From an uncultured Clostridium sp. (GTDB taxonomy: Bacteria > Bacillota > Clostridia > TANB77 > CAG-465), in the NCBI GenBank assembly GCA_900553785.1, contig USES01000013.1, forward strand, positions 1-26,846: a DNA stretch of 26,846 nt, read 5' to 3'. Both the position numbers and the translations under genes were made by a program. Each line of letters starts with the position of its first letter. The stretch's first letter is position 1. This document shows, in pieces, positions 14,702 to 22,825 of this stretch. Below the pieces are notes generated by a model. The model did not search any database. It was given only the letters and a program-made list of their open reading frames with translations, and was not told the DNA's origin.

Positions 14702-14734
14702 AAAAAACCTCACAGGTATATATTTCTGTGAGGT
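14702..14734 (-). terminator. Terminator shared by lysC and the convergent RHH gene
   Basis: ACCTCACAG (14707-14715) pairs perfectly with CTGTGAGGT (14726-14734). On the minus strand it is followed by six T residues (plus-strand A at 14702-14707), so it is strongest for the minus-strand gene at 14740-14910. Confidence 0.8.
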
Positions 14735-14739
14735 AAATT

Positions 14740-14910
14740 TTAATCCAAATTTTTTAGACCATATTCAATTATCTGGTTAATTACTGCATTAAATGATAAA
14801 TCATTTTTGTCCGCTAGTAAATTTATTTTATCATATGTTTCGCCACTAATGCGAATTGTTCGTGTGATTGTGTCTTTGCTTTTTTTATTCGGAACTATCT
14901 TTAATTTCAT
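14740..14910 (-). CDS. Ribbon-helix-helix (CopG/Arc-type) DNA-binding protein
   Basis: Product of 56 residues. A basic N-terminal tail (MKLKIVPNKKSKD) leads into a short beta strand TITRTIRIS, then helix A (GETYDKINLLADKNDLS) and helix B (FNAVINQIIEYGLKNL). This is the ribbon-helix-helix plan of small dimeric repressors such as CopG, Arc and antitoxins. AGGTGAT is placed six bases before the ATG, and a TATAAT lies at 14929-14934 on the minus strand. Two TGTACA sites one helical turn apart sit just upstream and are the likely operator. No toxin-like partner is recognised beside it. The gene is easily missed because of its size. Confidence 0.8.
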   Translation of the reverse strand: MKLKIVPNKKSKDTITRTIRISGETYDKINLLADKNDLSFNAVINQIIEYGLKNLD

Positions 14911-14928
14911 AATTTATCACCTAAAAGT

Positions 14929-14998
14929 ATTATACGCAGAAAAATGTAATTTTTTCAGTGTACAAAATGTGTACAAAAATGAAATTGTATGCTATACT
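14929..14998. promoter_or_regulatory. Divergent promoter region with tandem TGTACA operator
   Basis: The plus-strand promoter uses TGTACA (14970-14975) as -35 and TATACT (14993-14998) as -10 with 17-base spacing, pointing to the zinc-ribbon genes. The minus-strand -10 TATAAT is at 14934-14929. Two identical GTGTACAAAA units place palindromic TGTACA at 14959-14964 and 14970-14975, exactly 11 bases apart. A ribbon-helix-helix dimer bound to both would cover the plus -35 and sit just upstream of the minus -35. A short ORF (15049-15099, 16 codons) with a good ribosome site lies in the plus-strand leader; I cannot say whether it is translated. Confidence 0.55.
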
Positions 14999-15136
14999 GA
15001 TAACGAGGTGAGTACATTATACTTGAATCTCAGAAAGGGTGAAATTTTATGGATGAAAATTTGAATGTGAAAGAGATGGAAGTATGGAACAAATTTTGAT
15101 AATTTTGGTTTGGTGTAGTGAAAGGAGGTAGAAAGT

Positions 15137-15499
15137 ATGGCTAGTGAAAGTAAGTTTTGCGAGTTTTGTGGAAATGAAGTTCATATTGATGCTGTTATGT
15201 GTCCAAAGTGTGGAAGACAATTAGAAGAATTAAAAACTGATAAAAGCAATAGTAATCCTCAAGTTGTTATCAATAATAGTAATCAAATTAATGCTCCCAT
15301 AGTTCCAGGTGCTAAAGAGTGTGATAAATGGATTTCATTCTTATTATGCTTTTTCTTAGGTGTATTTGGTGCTCACAAATTTTATGAGGGAAAAGCTGGA
15401 TTGGGAATATTGTATATATTCACTTTAGGATTATTTGGTATAGGATGGTTTATAGATCTTATAGTAATACTATGCAAATCAAATCCATATTACGTTTAG
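15137..15499 (+). CDS. Zinc-ribbon plus TM2-domain membrane protein
   Basis: Product of 120 residues. The N-terminal zinc ribbon has two CxxC pairs (C8/C11 in FCEFCG and C22/C25 in MCPKCGRQL). A Ser/Asn-rich linker follows, then a TM2 domain of two membrane helices: about 64-80 with FFLGVFGAHKFYEGK, and 88-112 with GILYIFTLGLFGIGWFIDL. The GAHKFY...GWFIDLI pattern is diagnostic for TM2. The domain's biochemical role is not known. AAAGGAGGT lies ahead of the ATG. Its stop is ten bases before the next gene, whose ribosome site overlaps it. The zinc ribbon is a near paralogue of that in the following gene, so the two arose by duplication or work together. Confidence 0.88.
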   Translation: MASESKFCEFCGNEVHIDAVMCPKCGRQLEELKTDKSNSNPQVVINNSNQINAPIVPGAKECDKWISFLLCFFLGVFGAHKFYEGKAGLGILYIFTLGLFGIGWFIDLIVILCKSNPYYV

Positions 15500-15509
15500 G
15501 AGGTAAAAG

Positions 15510-16373
15510 ATGGAAGATAAAAAATTTTGTAAATTTTGTGGAGAACAAATAGATAAAGAAAGCATTGTTTGTCATAAATGTGGTAGACAATTACAAAATA
15601 TAAAAGATAAACAAGAAAACAAGACTGATAATAAAGAAGTAAATAATGTTGCTAAATCTAAATTCTATGAACAAACTTGGTTTATGTGGGTAATGTTAAT
15701 TTTCTTTGCACCTGTTGGAATATTCTTTATGTGGAAATTTCATCCTGAAATGAAAAAGAATACAAAGATAATATTAACTGTCGTATTTGCAATTTTATTT
15801 ATAATTATTATGGCTTCAAGTGGTAGTGAAACTGATGATAATTCTGGAAGTACAACTAAATATGAGACAAATAAAAAGATTGAAGTAATAGTTGCTGATT
15901 TTAGTTCTATGGATAGAACTTCTATTGATAGTTGGTGCAAGGAAAAGAAGGTAAATTGTAAAATAACTGATGAATACTCTGATACAGTTGCCAAAGGTTC
16001 ATTTGTTAGTCAAAGCGTTAGTGCAAACACAACAATATATGAGGGAGACAGTATAAACATTGTATATTCTTTAGGTAAGAAACCAACTATTAGTCAAAAA
16101 AATGCTTTAAAATCCGCTAAATCATATTTAAGTTTTTCCGCTTTCTCATATAATGGTCTAATTAAGCAATTAGAATATGAAGAATATTCACATGAAGATG
16201 CAGTGTATGCTGTAGATAATTGTGGTGCTGATTGGAATGAGCAAGCAGTAAAGTCTGCTAAATCATATTTAAGTTTTTCTTCATTCTCAAAAAATGGATT
16301 GATTAAACAATTAGAATATGAAGGATTTACCCACGAGCAAGCAGTTTATGGTGCAGAACAAAATGGTTTATAA
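15510..16373 (+). CDS. Zinc-ribbon, membrane, PASTA and Ltp-repeat protein (superinfection-exclusion-like)
   Basis: Product of 287 residues. A zinc ribbon (C7/C10 in FCKFCG, C21/C24 in VCHKCGRQL) is followed by two membrane helices (about 57-76 and 86-102) and an Asp/Ser linker. A PASTA-like domain comes next (about 122-190, VIVADFSSM ... GSFVSQSVSANTTIYEGD ... INIVYSLG). Two copies of a ~47-residue Ltp repeat start near 197 and 244, each carrying SAKSYLSFS.FS.NGLIKQLEYE and HE.AVY. Ltp repeats occur in surface lipoproteins; that of Streptococcus phage TP-J34 blocks phage DNA injection. The tail of this protein could lie outside the cell. It is translated right after the TM2 gene (TAGGAGG overlaps that stop). 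Domain calls are confident; an anti-phage role is inference. Confidence 0.85.
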   Translation: MEDKKFCKFCGEQIDKESIVCHKCGRQLQNIKDKQENKTDNKEVNNVAKSKFYEQTWFMWVMLIFFAPVGIFFMWKFHPEMKKNTKIILTVVFAILFIIIMASSGSETDDNSGSTTKYETNKKIEVIVADFSSMDRTSIDSWCKEKKVNCKITDEYSDTVAKGSFVSQSVSANTTIYEGDSINIVYSLGKKPTISQKNALKSAKSYLSFSAFSYNGLIKQLEYEEYSHEDAVYAVDNCGADWNEQAVKSAKSYLSFSSFSKNGLIKQLEYEGFTHEQAVYGAEQNGL

Positions 16374-16417
16374 GAAAATGTATTGAACATATTTTAAAAT
16401 AAAAAAGACAATTTAAA

Positions 16418-16444
16418 CCCTCACATTGTTTTTAGATGTGAGGG
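16418..16444 (-). terminator. Hairpin between the Ltp-repeat gene and the convergent dehydrogenase
   Basis: CCCTCACAT (16418-16426) pairs perfectly with ATGTGAGGG (16436-16444). No T run follows on the plus strand. On the minus strand a T6 run lies 11 bases beyond the stem, so it probably ends the minus-strand gene, imperfectly. Confidence 0.55.
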
Positions 16445-16451
16445 TAATGTG

Positions 16452-17537
16452 TTATATAATCCACTTTACATATTCGCCCATAGGACGTGTCATGTATTTT
16501 GCATTTTCAAAGTTTGATGTTGTAATGAATCCTGGTCTTGCAGAAATTACATCAGGTATTCTATTTACAATAGTAGCACAAGTAAGTTCTACTGTAGCAG
16601 GACGAGAAATTACAACTGTTGTATCAGGTTCTCCACAAAGTGTCCATTCATTCTTATCGAAGTCTTTTGGAGAATATACTTTACCAATACATTCACTTTC
16701 TATTGTGATTCCTTCTTTAGTAGTTGTTGTTACTACTGCAGACATTCCTGTAGCCATTCCGCGTTTTATATCCATATTAAGTGTTGTAGAGTGAATATCT
16801 TCTTCAGCTATTTGTGGTACGCATTTTTGAGTTTGAGATACTACTGTAAGCCCAAGTTTATCTGCAAGCCAACCATTAGCTGTCCACATGTATGAAGGTG
16901 CAAAATTTCCTTCTTCTATAAGTTTTGTTCTTTCTTCTTCTGACATAGCATCTGCTGCTGCAATTTCATCATTAAATTCTACAAGACTTAAACCAGCACC
17001 ATGAGCTTTAGCAAGAGCTATACCATAATCTTCTACGTTATAACTAGAACTTCCTTTTATTTTAGTTATTTTATTTGAAGAACCAGCTAGTGTGCATATT
17101 AAATTACCCCAGAAAACATCTTGGTAGCCACTTCCACATAATGTACAATTATTTCTCTTTGCAAGTTCGTCAAGTTCTTTAGTTATTGCAGGACTTGAAT
17201 TCCAAGGGAAAAATGCTTCTTCACAAGTACTAATTGCATTTATTCCAAGCTCTGCACATAAGAAAAATGCATCTTTTACATCAGGCATTACACTCATTGT
17301 AGTTATTATACAAATATCTGCTTTTGTATCTATTAGCATTTCTTTAGCATCTTTAATATCTGTTACATAAACATTCTTTTTGTCACCACCTATAATGTCT
17401 CCAATATCTTTTCCTATTACAGCAGGGTTTATATCCACTGCTCCAACAATTTCACCGCCATGTTCATAAACATAACGCATTGTGTATTTAGACATTTTGC
17501 CGCAACCGTATTGTACTACTTTAATTTTTCTTTCCAT
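16452..17537 (-). CDS. DapB-like NAD(P)-dependent dehydrogenase, 2,4-diaminopentanoate dehydrogenase family
   Basis: Product of 361 residues. The N-terminus IKVVQYGCGKMSKYTMRYV is a Rossmann nucleotide-binding fingerprint (GxGxM), followed by GEIVGAVDINPAVIGKDIG and, further on, ADICIITTMSVMPDV and ISTCEEAFFPW. The protein is longer than true dihydrodipicolinate reductase (~250) and matches the size and layout of the clostridial group that contains 2,4-diaminopentanoate dehydrogenase of ornithine fermentation. Ornithine aminomutase genes are not beside it, so the substrate is uncertain. I start at the ATG at 17537, with GGGAG nine bases ahead, not at the TTG three codons earlier. It stands alone between a convergent and a divergent gene. 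Confidence 0.6.
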   Translation of the reverse strand: MERKIKVVQYGCGKMSKYTMRYVYEHGGEIVGAVDINPAVIGKDIGDIIGGDKKNVYVTDIKDAKEMLIDTKADICIITTMSVMPDVKDAFFLCAELGINAISTCEEAFFPWNSSPAITKELDELAKRNNCTLCGSGYQDVFWGNLICTLAGSSNKITKIKGSSSYNVEDYGIALAKAHGAGLSLVEFNDEIAAADAMSEEERTKLIEEGNFAPSYMWTANGWLADKLGLTVVSQTQKCVPQIAEEDIHSTTLNMDIKRGMATGMSAVVTTTTKEGITIESECIGKVYSPKDFDKNEWTLCGEPDTTVVISRPATVELTCATIVNRIPDVISARPGFITTSNFENAKYMTRPMGEYVKWII

Positions 17538-17633
17538 ATATACCAACTCCCAAGAGCATTATATCATTTAATTTATACATATTAAAGTAGTTACGAAAAT
17601 TTTATTAGAATATTGTTAAATATGTAATTTAAA

Positions 17634-17663
17634 TTGACACAACAGCATAATACGTTATATACT
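17634..17663 (+). promoter_or_regulatory. Promoter of the ABC exporter genes
   Basis: A perfect TTGACA (17634-17639) is followed by TATACT (17658-17663) with 18-base spacing, 24 bases before the start codon. This also shows that the open frame running back to 17634 is not translated. Confidence 0.75.
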
Positions 17664-17687
17664 TATGCATATATTGGAGGGAAAATT

Positions 17688-18623
17688 TTGAGTATATTAG
17701 AGATAAAACATGTCACTAAAAAGTTTGGGAAAAAAACTATAATAGATGATATGTCATTTTCAGTAGAACCTGGTGAGGTTTATGGTTTTTTAGGGCCTAA
17801 CGGTAGCGGAAAAACTACTATAATTAAGATGATAATGGGGCTTTTAAAAATAACTAAAGGACAAATTTTGGTTGATGGTCACGATGTTGAAAAAGATTAC
17901 GAAAAAGCAGCTGAAGTATTTGGCGGAATTATTGAAAACCCAGAAATGTATGGGGAACTTAAAGGAATAACAAATTTAAAAGTATTTTCAACCCTATACC
18001 CTAATGTAACAGATGAAAGTATTCAAAAAATAGTAGAAATAGTAGGACTTAAGGATAGAATAAATGACCCTATAAAGAAGTATTCTTTAGGTATGAGACA
18101 ACGTTTAGGTCTGGCACTTGCTTTAGTTCATACGCCACGTCTACTTATATTAGATGAACCTACAAATGGCCTTGATCCTAAAGGCATAAAGGAATTAAGA
18201 GACATTTTAAGAAGTCTTGCTAAGCAAGGAACAGCGGTATTTATATCTAGTCACCTTTTATCTGAAATGGAGCTTATGTGTGACAAGGTTTGCATTATAG
18301 ACAAGGGGAAAGTAATTGAAATAAAAGATTTAAGAAAGGCTAAAGTAGAGTCTGTAGATGAAGCAACAGGAACAGAAATATATGAATTCATGTATGAAAC
18401 AGATAATGATGAAAAAGCATTTGAGTTAGCCAAAACACTTAAATTAAATTGTGAAAAAGATAAAGAAAACAGGCTTATTGTCCACGCAACTAAAAAAGAA
18501 GTAGCACGACTTACTAAGAATTTAGTAGAAAATGATATAAACGTATTTATAGTAAACATAGTTAGCAAATCACTAGAAGAGTTATATATTGAAACTACTG
18601 AAAAGAAAGGTAAGGTGAAATAG
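17688..18623 (+). CDS. ABC transporter ATP-binding protein
   Basis: Product of 311 residues. I choose the TTG at 17688 as start: GGAGGG lies five bases upstream, the protein then begins SILEIKHVTKKFG in register with the family, and the longer frame overlaps the promoter. Walker A GPNGSGKT, signature YSLGMRQRLGLA, Walker B LLILDEPTNGLDP and the switch histidine in SSHLLSEME are all intact. A ~90-residue C-terminal extension of the type found in ABC-2 exporters follows. It drives the permease encoded one base downstream. Substrate is unknown; lantibiotic immunity- and bacitracin-type exporters share this build. Confidence 0.93.
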   Translation: MSILEIKHVTKKFGKKTIIDDMSFSVEPGEVYGFLGPNGSGKTTIIKMIMGLLKITKGQILVDGHDVEKDYEKAAEVFGGIIENPEMYGELKGITNLKVFSTLYPNVTDESIQKIVEIVGLKDRINDPIKKYSLGMRQRLGLALALVHTPRLLILDEPTNGLDPKGIKELRDILRSLAKQGTAVFISSHLLSEMELMCDKVCIIDKGKVIEIKDLRKAKVESVDEATGTEIYEFMYETDNDEKAFELAKTLKLNCEKDKENRLIVHATKKEVARLTKNLVENDINVFIVNIVSKSLEELYIETTEKKGKVK

Positions 18624-18624
18624 C

Positions 18625-20326
18625 ATGAAGACACTTAAACTTGTAAAATCTGAACTTATTAAATTATTTTCTAAAAAGTCTACTTATATATTTATAATTG
18701 GTATGGTTGTAATAACTGTTATAAGTTGCATTGCAATGAAGTTCAATGGAAATACAATGTATGCATATGTAGATGGTAAATATATAAATGAAAAATGTGG
18801 TTATCTTTTAGAAAGTATTAAAGGTAGAAACGATGAAACAGCTGTGTTAGTGAAAAAAATATTAGAAAAAGAACTTAAGATTTTTGAAGAAAAAGAGTCT
18901 ATGCTAAGTGGAGACCTTAATACTACTTGGAGACGTGAAGTATTTGATATATATAGCATATGTGAAATGAACTTATTTGGAACACAGCTTATAAGAGATG
19001 GATATACTTCAGAGAAAATAGAGAATGCATTGTATGAAATACAGAGTTTTATGTATTCAGACGAAATATATTTTTCTGCAGTAGATGCACCAGAGTATGT
19101 ATCAGTTCAACAAAAGACAAGAGACAATAACTACAAAATACTTAAAGATAATGATTTTTTATCTTATGCTAAAGATAAGAAAGAAGAATTTGAAAATATT
19201 TTGAAAGATTATACAAAAGAATTAGATATTTTAATTAAGGATAAAGATAGCAAAACAGGGAATGAGTTAGTTAAAATAAGTGAAAAAATAGATGAATTAA
19301 AAAACAAGATAGAGGCAAAGAATGGTGCTATCGAAGTTTATGATTATTTTATAAATAACCCAATACTTAGTAAAAAAGATAATTGGAAATATAATGTTTT
19401 GCTTGAGGCAATAAATTATTATGACGCACTAGCACGAGGTAAATCTAATAAACTTACTGAAAAAGAATATTATGAATCATATGAATACCAAAATGGAAAA
19501 TTAGACTATAAAACATATTTGGAAAAGCTAGATTTGGATAATAAAAATACAGAAGAAAAAATTGCTGTTAATTGGTATTCGGTAAAAAACAATATGCCAC
19601 AAGTAGGTATATTTTTAGATGATTCAGACGCAAGAACTATTGTAAATGGAACACTTTCTGTAAATATCTTTGGAATAATTTGTGTAGTAATAGCGGGAGC
19701 TTTAGTTTCACATGAGTTTTCAACGGGGACAATTAGATTTTTAATTACACGCCCTGTTAAAAGGTACAAAATACTTTTAGCAAAACTTATAGCATTACTT
19801 CTATTTATGTTATGTTTAATGGCTATATATTTTGTAACAGATATTGTAACTGCTGGTATAGTAGGAGGCTTTACTAATTTTGCAATTCCAGATTTAGCGG
19901 TACAGAATGGAAAAGTAGTAGAGAGTTCATTTATATTAAATACGATAGGTATTTTATTAATAAATACAATTCCAGTATTGTTTTTCATAGTATTTGCGTT
20001 TACTATATCTACTGTTTTCCCAATAACTGCAGTAGCTGTAGGACTTGGAATGGGAGGTTGGTTTGCGTGTTACATAGCTGGTGAAATGTATGTTTCAATG
20101 GCTATGGCAGGTAGTAGAATAGCAAGTAAATTTGCGTGGTTAAAGTATACGCCAGTCCCTTATGTAAATATATCTAATTATTTGAATTCAGAATATGCAT
20201 TTAATTTAAGCAAAACTATACGGTTTAAGCTTGGGGCTTGGCGTACTAGTCATGGCAATATATATGGTAATTATGCTACTTATAGCATTTATTGTATTTA
20301 TTAAAAGAGATATTAAAAATCAGTAA
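18625..20326 (+). CDS. ABC-2 type permease, frameshifted near its 3' end
   Basis: The plus-strand frame from ATG 18625 gives one N-terminal membrane helix (about 15-37), a large extracytoplasmic region with coiled-coil character (about 40-330), and then the membrane block typical of ABC-2 permeases (VSHEFSTGTIRFLITRPVKR, about 365-390). After about 20210 the frame stops looking like a membrane protein and ends at 20304. From there the +1 frame encodes a perfect last helix, LGLGVLVMAIYMVIMLLIAF, ending KRDIKNQ with TAA at 20324-20326. That is the normal C-terminus of the family. The shift lies between 20210 (a TAA closes the +1 frame at 20207-20209) and about 20233, next to an AAAA run. It partners the ATPase one base upstream. 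Confidence 0.85.
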
Positions 20327-20349
20327 AGATATAACCTAGAATTAAAATG

Positions 20350-20389
20350 AACCCAAATTATTAACATTTTTTGTCTAATAATTTGGGTT
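20350..20389. terminator. Bidirectional terminator between the ABC permease and porB
   Basis: AACCCAAATTATTA (20350-20363) pairs perfectly with TAATAATTTGGGTT (20376-20389), a 14-bp stem with a 12-base loop between two convergent genes. T runs on either side are weak. Confidence 0.7.
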
Positions 20390-20399
20390 TACATTATTT

Positions 20400-21350
20400 C
20401 TATGCTTCTTTATTTGTAATCTCTTCCATAGCAAGCAAGTAACTCCATTTCTTATCTACTTCTTGTTGTATTTCTTCAAGTAATTCGCTATTTTCTGGTT
20501 TAAATAGATGTTTAAAACGTTTTTGCTCTTTTAAAAATTCTGTTACTGGTATTTTTTTGGCTGGCTTGTATGTAATGTGGTAAACTCCGTTTATTACTTC
20601 ATACAATGGCCAAAAGCAACTATCTACAGCAAGTTTTTGTATTTCAATTAGTTTTTCAGGGCTATATCCCCAGCCTCTTGGGCAAGGAGACAGTGCGTTT
20701 ATAAACGCAGGACCATCTGTATATATTGCCTTTTCAGATTTTTCATATAGGTCTTTGTAATTACCAATCATTGCAGTTTGGGCAACATAAGGAATATTAT
20801 GTTTTACCATTATTTCAGTTAAGTCTTTCCTTGGTTGATTTTTACCTTGAGAAACTTTTCCTACTGGTGCTGTCGTTGTATCTGCAAAATGTGGTGTTGC
20901 ACTTGAACGTTGAGTACCTGTGTTCATGTAAGCTCCGTTATCGTAGCATACATATACCATGTCATTTCCTCTTTCCATTGCGCCAGACAAGCTTTGAAAC
21001 CCTATATCGTATGTGCCACCGTCTCCACCAAATGCAATAAATTTATAATCTTTTTTTATCTTACCTTTTTTCTTCAATACATTGTATGCTGCCTCAACGC
21101 CTGAACAAGTTGAAGCTGCATTTTCAAAGGCACTGTGAATAAATGAACAGTCTTTCCATGATGTATATGGATAAATGCAAGTTGAAACTTCCATACAACC
21201 TGTAGCTGTAGTTACAACAGCTTCATCTGTATCATGTAAGGCACGTAGCACCATTCTAGCTATAACGGGAGCACCACAACCAGCACACATTCTATGCCCA
21301 CTTGTAAGTCTTGTCTTTTTCTTTACAACATCTTTTAAGTTATACGCCAT
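20400..21350 (-). CDS. porB: 2-oxoacid:ferredoxin oxidoreductase, beta (thiamine diphosphate) subunit
   Basis: Product of 316 residues. It carries the thiamine diphosphate site: GDGGTYDIGFQSLSGAMERG, with the closing YDNGAYMNTGTQRSS. Cysteines for the proximal iron-sulfur cluster lie in HRMCAGCGAP near the N-terminus and in TATGCMEVST. With the alpha subunit it decarboxylates pyruvate (or a related 2-oxoacid) to the acyl-CoA and passes electrons to ferredoxin, central to clostridial fermentation. I start at the ATG at 21350, which follows GGAGG by eight bases and overlaps the end of porA by 11 bases. The ATG at 21365 lies ahead of that ribosome site. Last gene of the operon. Confidence 0.93.
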   Translation of the reverse strand: MAYNLKDVVKKKTRLTSGHRMCAGCGAPVIARMVLRALHDTDEAVVTTATGCMEVSTCIYPYTSWKDCSFIHSAFENAASTCSGVEAAYNVLKKKGKIKKDYKFIAFGGDGGTYDIGFQSLSGAMERGNDMVYVCYDNGAYMNTGTQRSSATPHFADTTTAPVGKVSQGKNQPRKDLTEIMVKHNIPYVAQTAMIGNYKDLYEKSEKAIYTDGPAFINALSPCPRGWGYSPEKLIEIQKLAVDSCFWPLYEVINGVYHITYKPAKKIPVTEFLKEQKRFKHLFKPENSELLEEIQQEVDKKWSYLLAMEEITNKEA

Positions 21351-22530
21351 ATGTGTTACCTCCATTTCTTACACCTAAATATATTGTGTCACATAGCCCT
21401 GTGCCAGATTTAATTCCATATATTAAATTGTTAAATATAAGTTCAATATCTTGTACTTTGACATCTCTTCCGCCCAAACCATAAATATAGTTTGAAACAG
21501 GTATAGCTTTTCTGTGTTTTAAAAGTGCTGATGCAACAGACATATACATAGGACCGCACATTCCGTTTAAGCTATCTGCTTTATCCATAACAGCTACCGC
21601 TTTTACATGTCCTACCGCCTTAGCAAATTCTTCATGTGGAAATGGAATAAATGCACGAGGTTTAAGTAAACCTGCTTTTACACCTTCAGAGCGCAACTTA
21701 TCTACAACAACTTTAGCAGTTCCTGCGGTAGAATTTAAAACAACAATTGCAATTTCGGCATCATCAAGACAATATTTTTCAAATAGCTCATAGTGTCTGC
21801 CGGATATTTTTTCAAATTCAACTGCCACTTTTTGTATTACATCTTTTGCTTGAATCATAGCATCAGCAATTTGCTTTCTATGTTCAAAATAATAGTTTTG
21901 GAGGTCTAAAGGTCCCATAGATACATGCTCATTATCATTTAAAAGGTAATGTTTAGGAGTGTAATTTCCAACAAATTTTTTCACTACATCATCATCTAAT
22001 AGTTCTATATTTTCTACAGAGTGTGATGTTATAAAGCCGTCATAACAGTTCATTACAGGAAGCCCTACTTCTTCTGCAATACGTACAGCCATGATAGTGT
22101 TGTCATAAGCCTCTTGGTTATTTTCACCATATAATTGAATAAAACCACAATCCCTTACACCCATTGAATCAGAATGGTCATTATGTATGTTTATTGGAGC
22201 TGAAATTGCTCTGTTAACGCAAGTTAGAACTATTGGTAATCTCATACCACTTGCTATATTTAGCATTTCGTACATAAGAGCTAACCCTTGTGATGAAGTA
22301 GCACTCATAACCCTCGCCCCTGCAGCAGAAGCACCTATTGCAGCAGACATAGCACTATGTTCACTTTCTACTGGGATAAATTCAGTATCTACTGAGCCGT
22401 TTGCAACAAAACTTGAGAAATATTGAGGTATTTCAGTAGATGGAGTAATTGGATAAACTGGTACAACATCAGGGTTTATTTGCCTCATTGCAACAGCTAC
22501 AGCTTCATTTCCACTTAATCTTTCACGCAC
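21340..22530 (-). CDS. porA: 2-oxoacid:ferredoxin oxidoreductase, alpha subunit
   Basis: Product of 396 residues with a GTG start at 22530, about ten bases after the AGGTG that overlaps the end of porD. Family signatures: YPITPSTEIPQYFS near the N-terminus, ESEHSAMSAAIGASAAGARVMSATSSQGLALM, SDSMGVRDCGFIQLYGENNQEAYD, and GLGGRDV near the C-terminus. It forms the pyrimidine-binding half and the CoA-binding part of the enzyme. The four-subunit form with separate gamma, delta, alpha and beta genes covers both pyruvate and branched-chain 2-oxoacid enzymes. Pyruvate is the likely substrate but cannot be proved from sequence. Confidence 0.93.
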   Translation of the reverse strand: MRERLSGNEAVAVAMRQINPDVVPVYPITPSTEIPQYFSSFVANGSVDTEFIPVESEHSAMSAAIGASAAGARVMSATSSQGLALMYEMLNIASGMRLPIVLTCVNRAISAPINIHNDHSDSMGVRDCGFIQLYGENNQEAYDNTIMAVRIAEEVGLPVMNCYDGFITSHSVENIELLDDDVVKKFVGNYTPKHYLLNDNEHVSMGPLDLQNYYFEHRKQIADAMIQAKDVIQKVAVEFEKISGRHYELFEKYCLDDAEIAIVVLNSTAGTAKVVVDKLRSEGVKAGLLKPRAFIPFPHEEFAKAVGHVKAVAVMDKADSLNGMCGPMYMSVASALLKHRKAIPVSNYIYGLGGRDVKVQDIELIFNNLIYGIKSGTGLCDTIYLGVRNGGNTYGV

Positions 22531-22536
22531 GACACA

Positions 22537-22824
22537 CTACACCTCACTTTCTGTATTATCTTTGTCCATTTCGATTGCTTTAAATGGACAAACTGCAGCA
22601 CATACGCCGCAACCTTTACATTTAGAGTAATCAAAACCGCACATTATATTTTCGTCATTATGTACAATTGCGTTATCTGGACAAGCAGGTACACATAGCA
22701 TGCAATTTTTACACTTTTCTTTGAAGTGTATCGGCCTTTTTGCTTTCCATGCACCTGTATTAAATTTTTCAGAGTTGCCATCCTCTGTTATAATTCCAGC
22801 AATAGATATGTTATTTTCTTTCAT
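22537..22824 (-). CDS. porD: 2-oxoacid:ferredoxin oxidoreductase, delta (ferredoxin-like) subunit
   Basis: Product of 95 residues. Two [4Fe-4S] motifs, CKNCMLCVPACP and CKGCGVCAAVCP, make it the electron-relay subunit that carries electrons from the thiamine site towards ferredoxin. The start is the ATG at 22824, one base after the TAA of porC, with GGAGGG of the porC end as ribosome site. The longer frame back to 22854 would overlap porC and has no site of its own. It is separated from porA by six bases. Confidence 0.95.
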   Translation of the reverse strand: MKENNISIAGIITEDGNSEKFNTGAWKAKRPIHFKEKCKNCMLCVPACPDNAIVHNDENIMCGFDYSKCKGCGVCAAVCPFKAIEMDKDNTESEV

Positions 22825-22825
22825 A

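Noticed and set aside
14807..15064. 85-codon plus-strand frame across the RHH gene
   Set aside because: It runs antisense through the RHH coding sequence and the promoter region, has no ribosome site and shows no protein-like composition.
16116..16370. 141-base tandem repeat as a DNA repeat or CRISPR-like array
   Set aside because: The repeat is in frame, two copies only, with protein-level conservation stronger than nucleotide identity. It is the Ltp domain duplication.
17634..17687. Upstream start for the ABC ATPase
   Set aside because: The stretch contains the promoter TTGACA/TATACT and no ribosome site. The TTG at 17688 follows GGAGGG.
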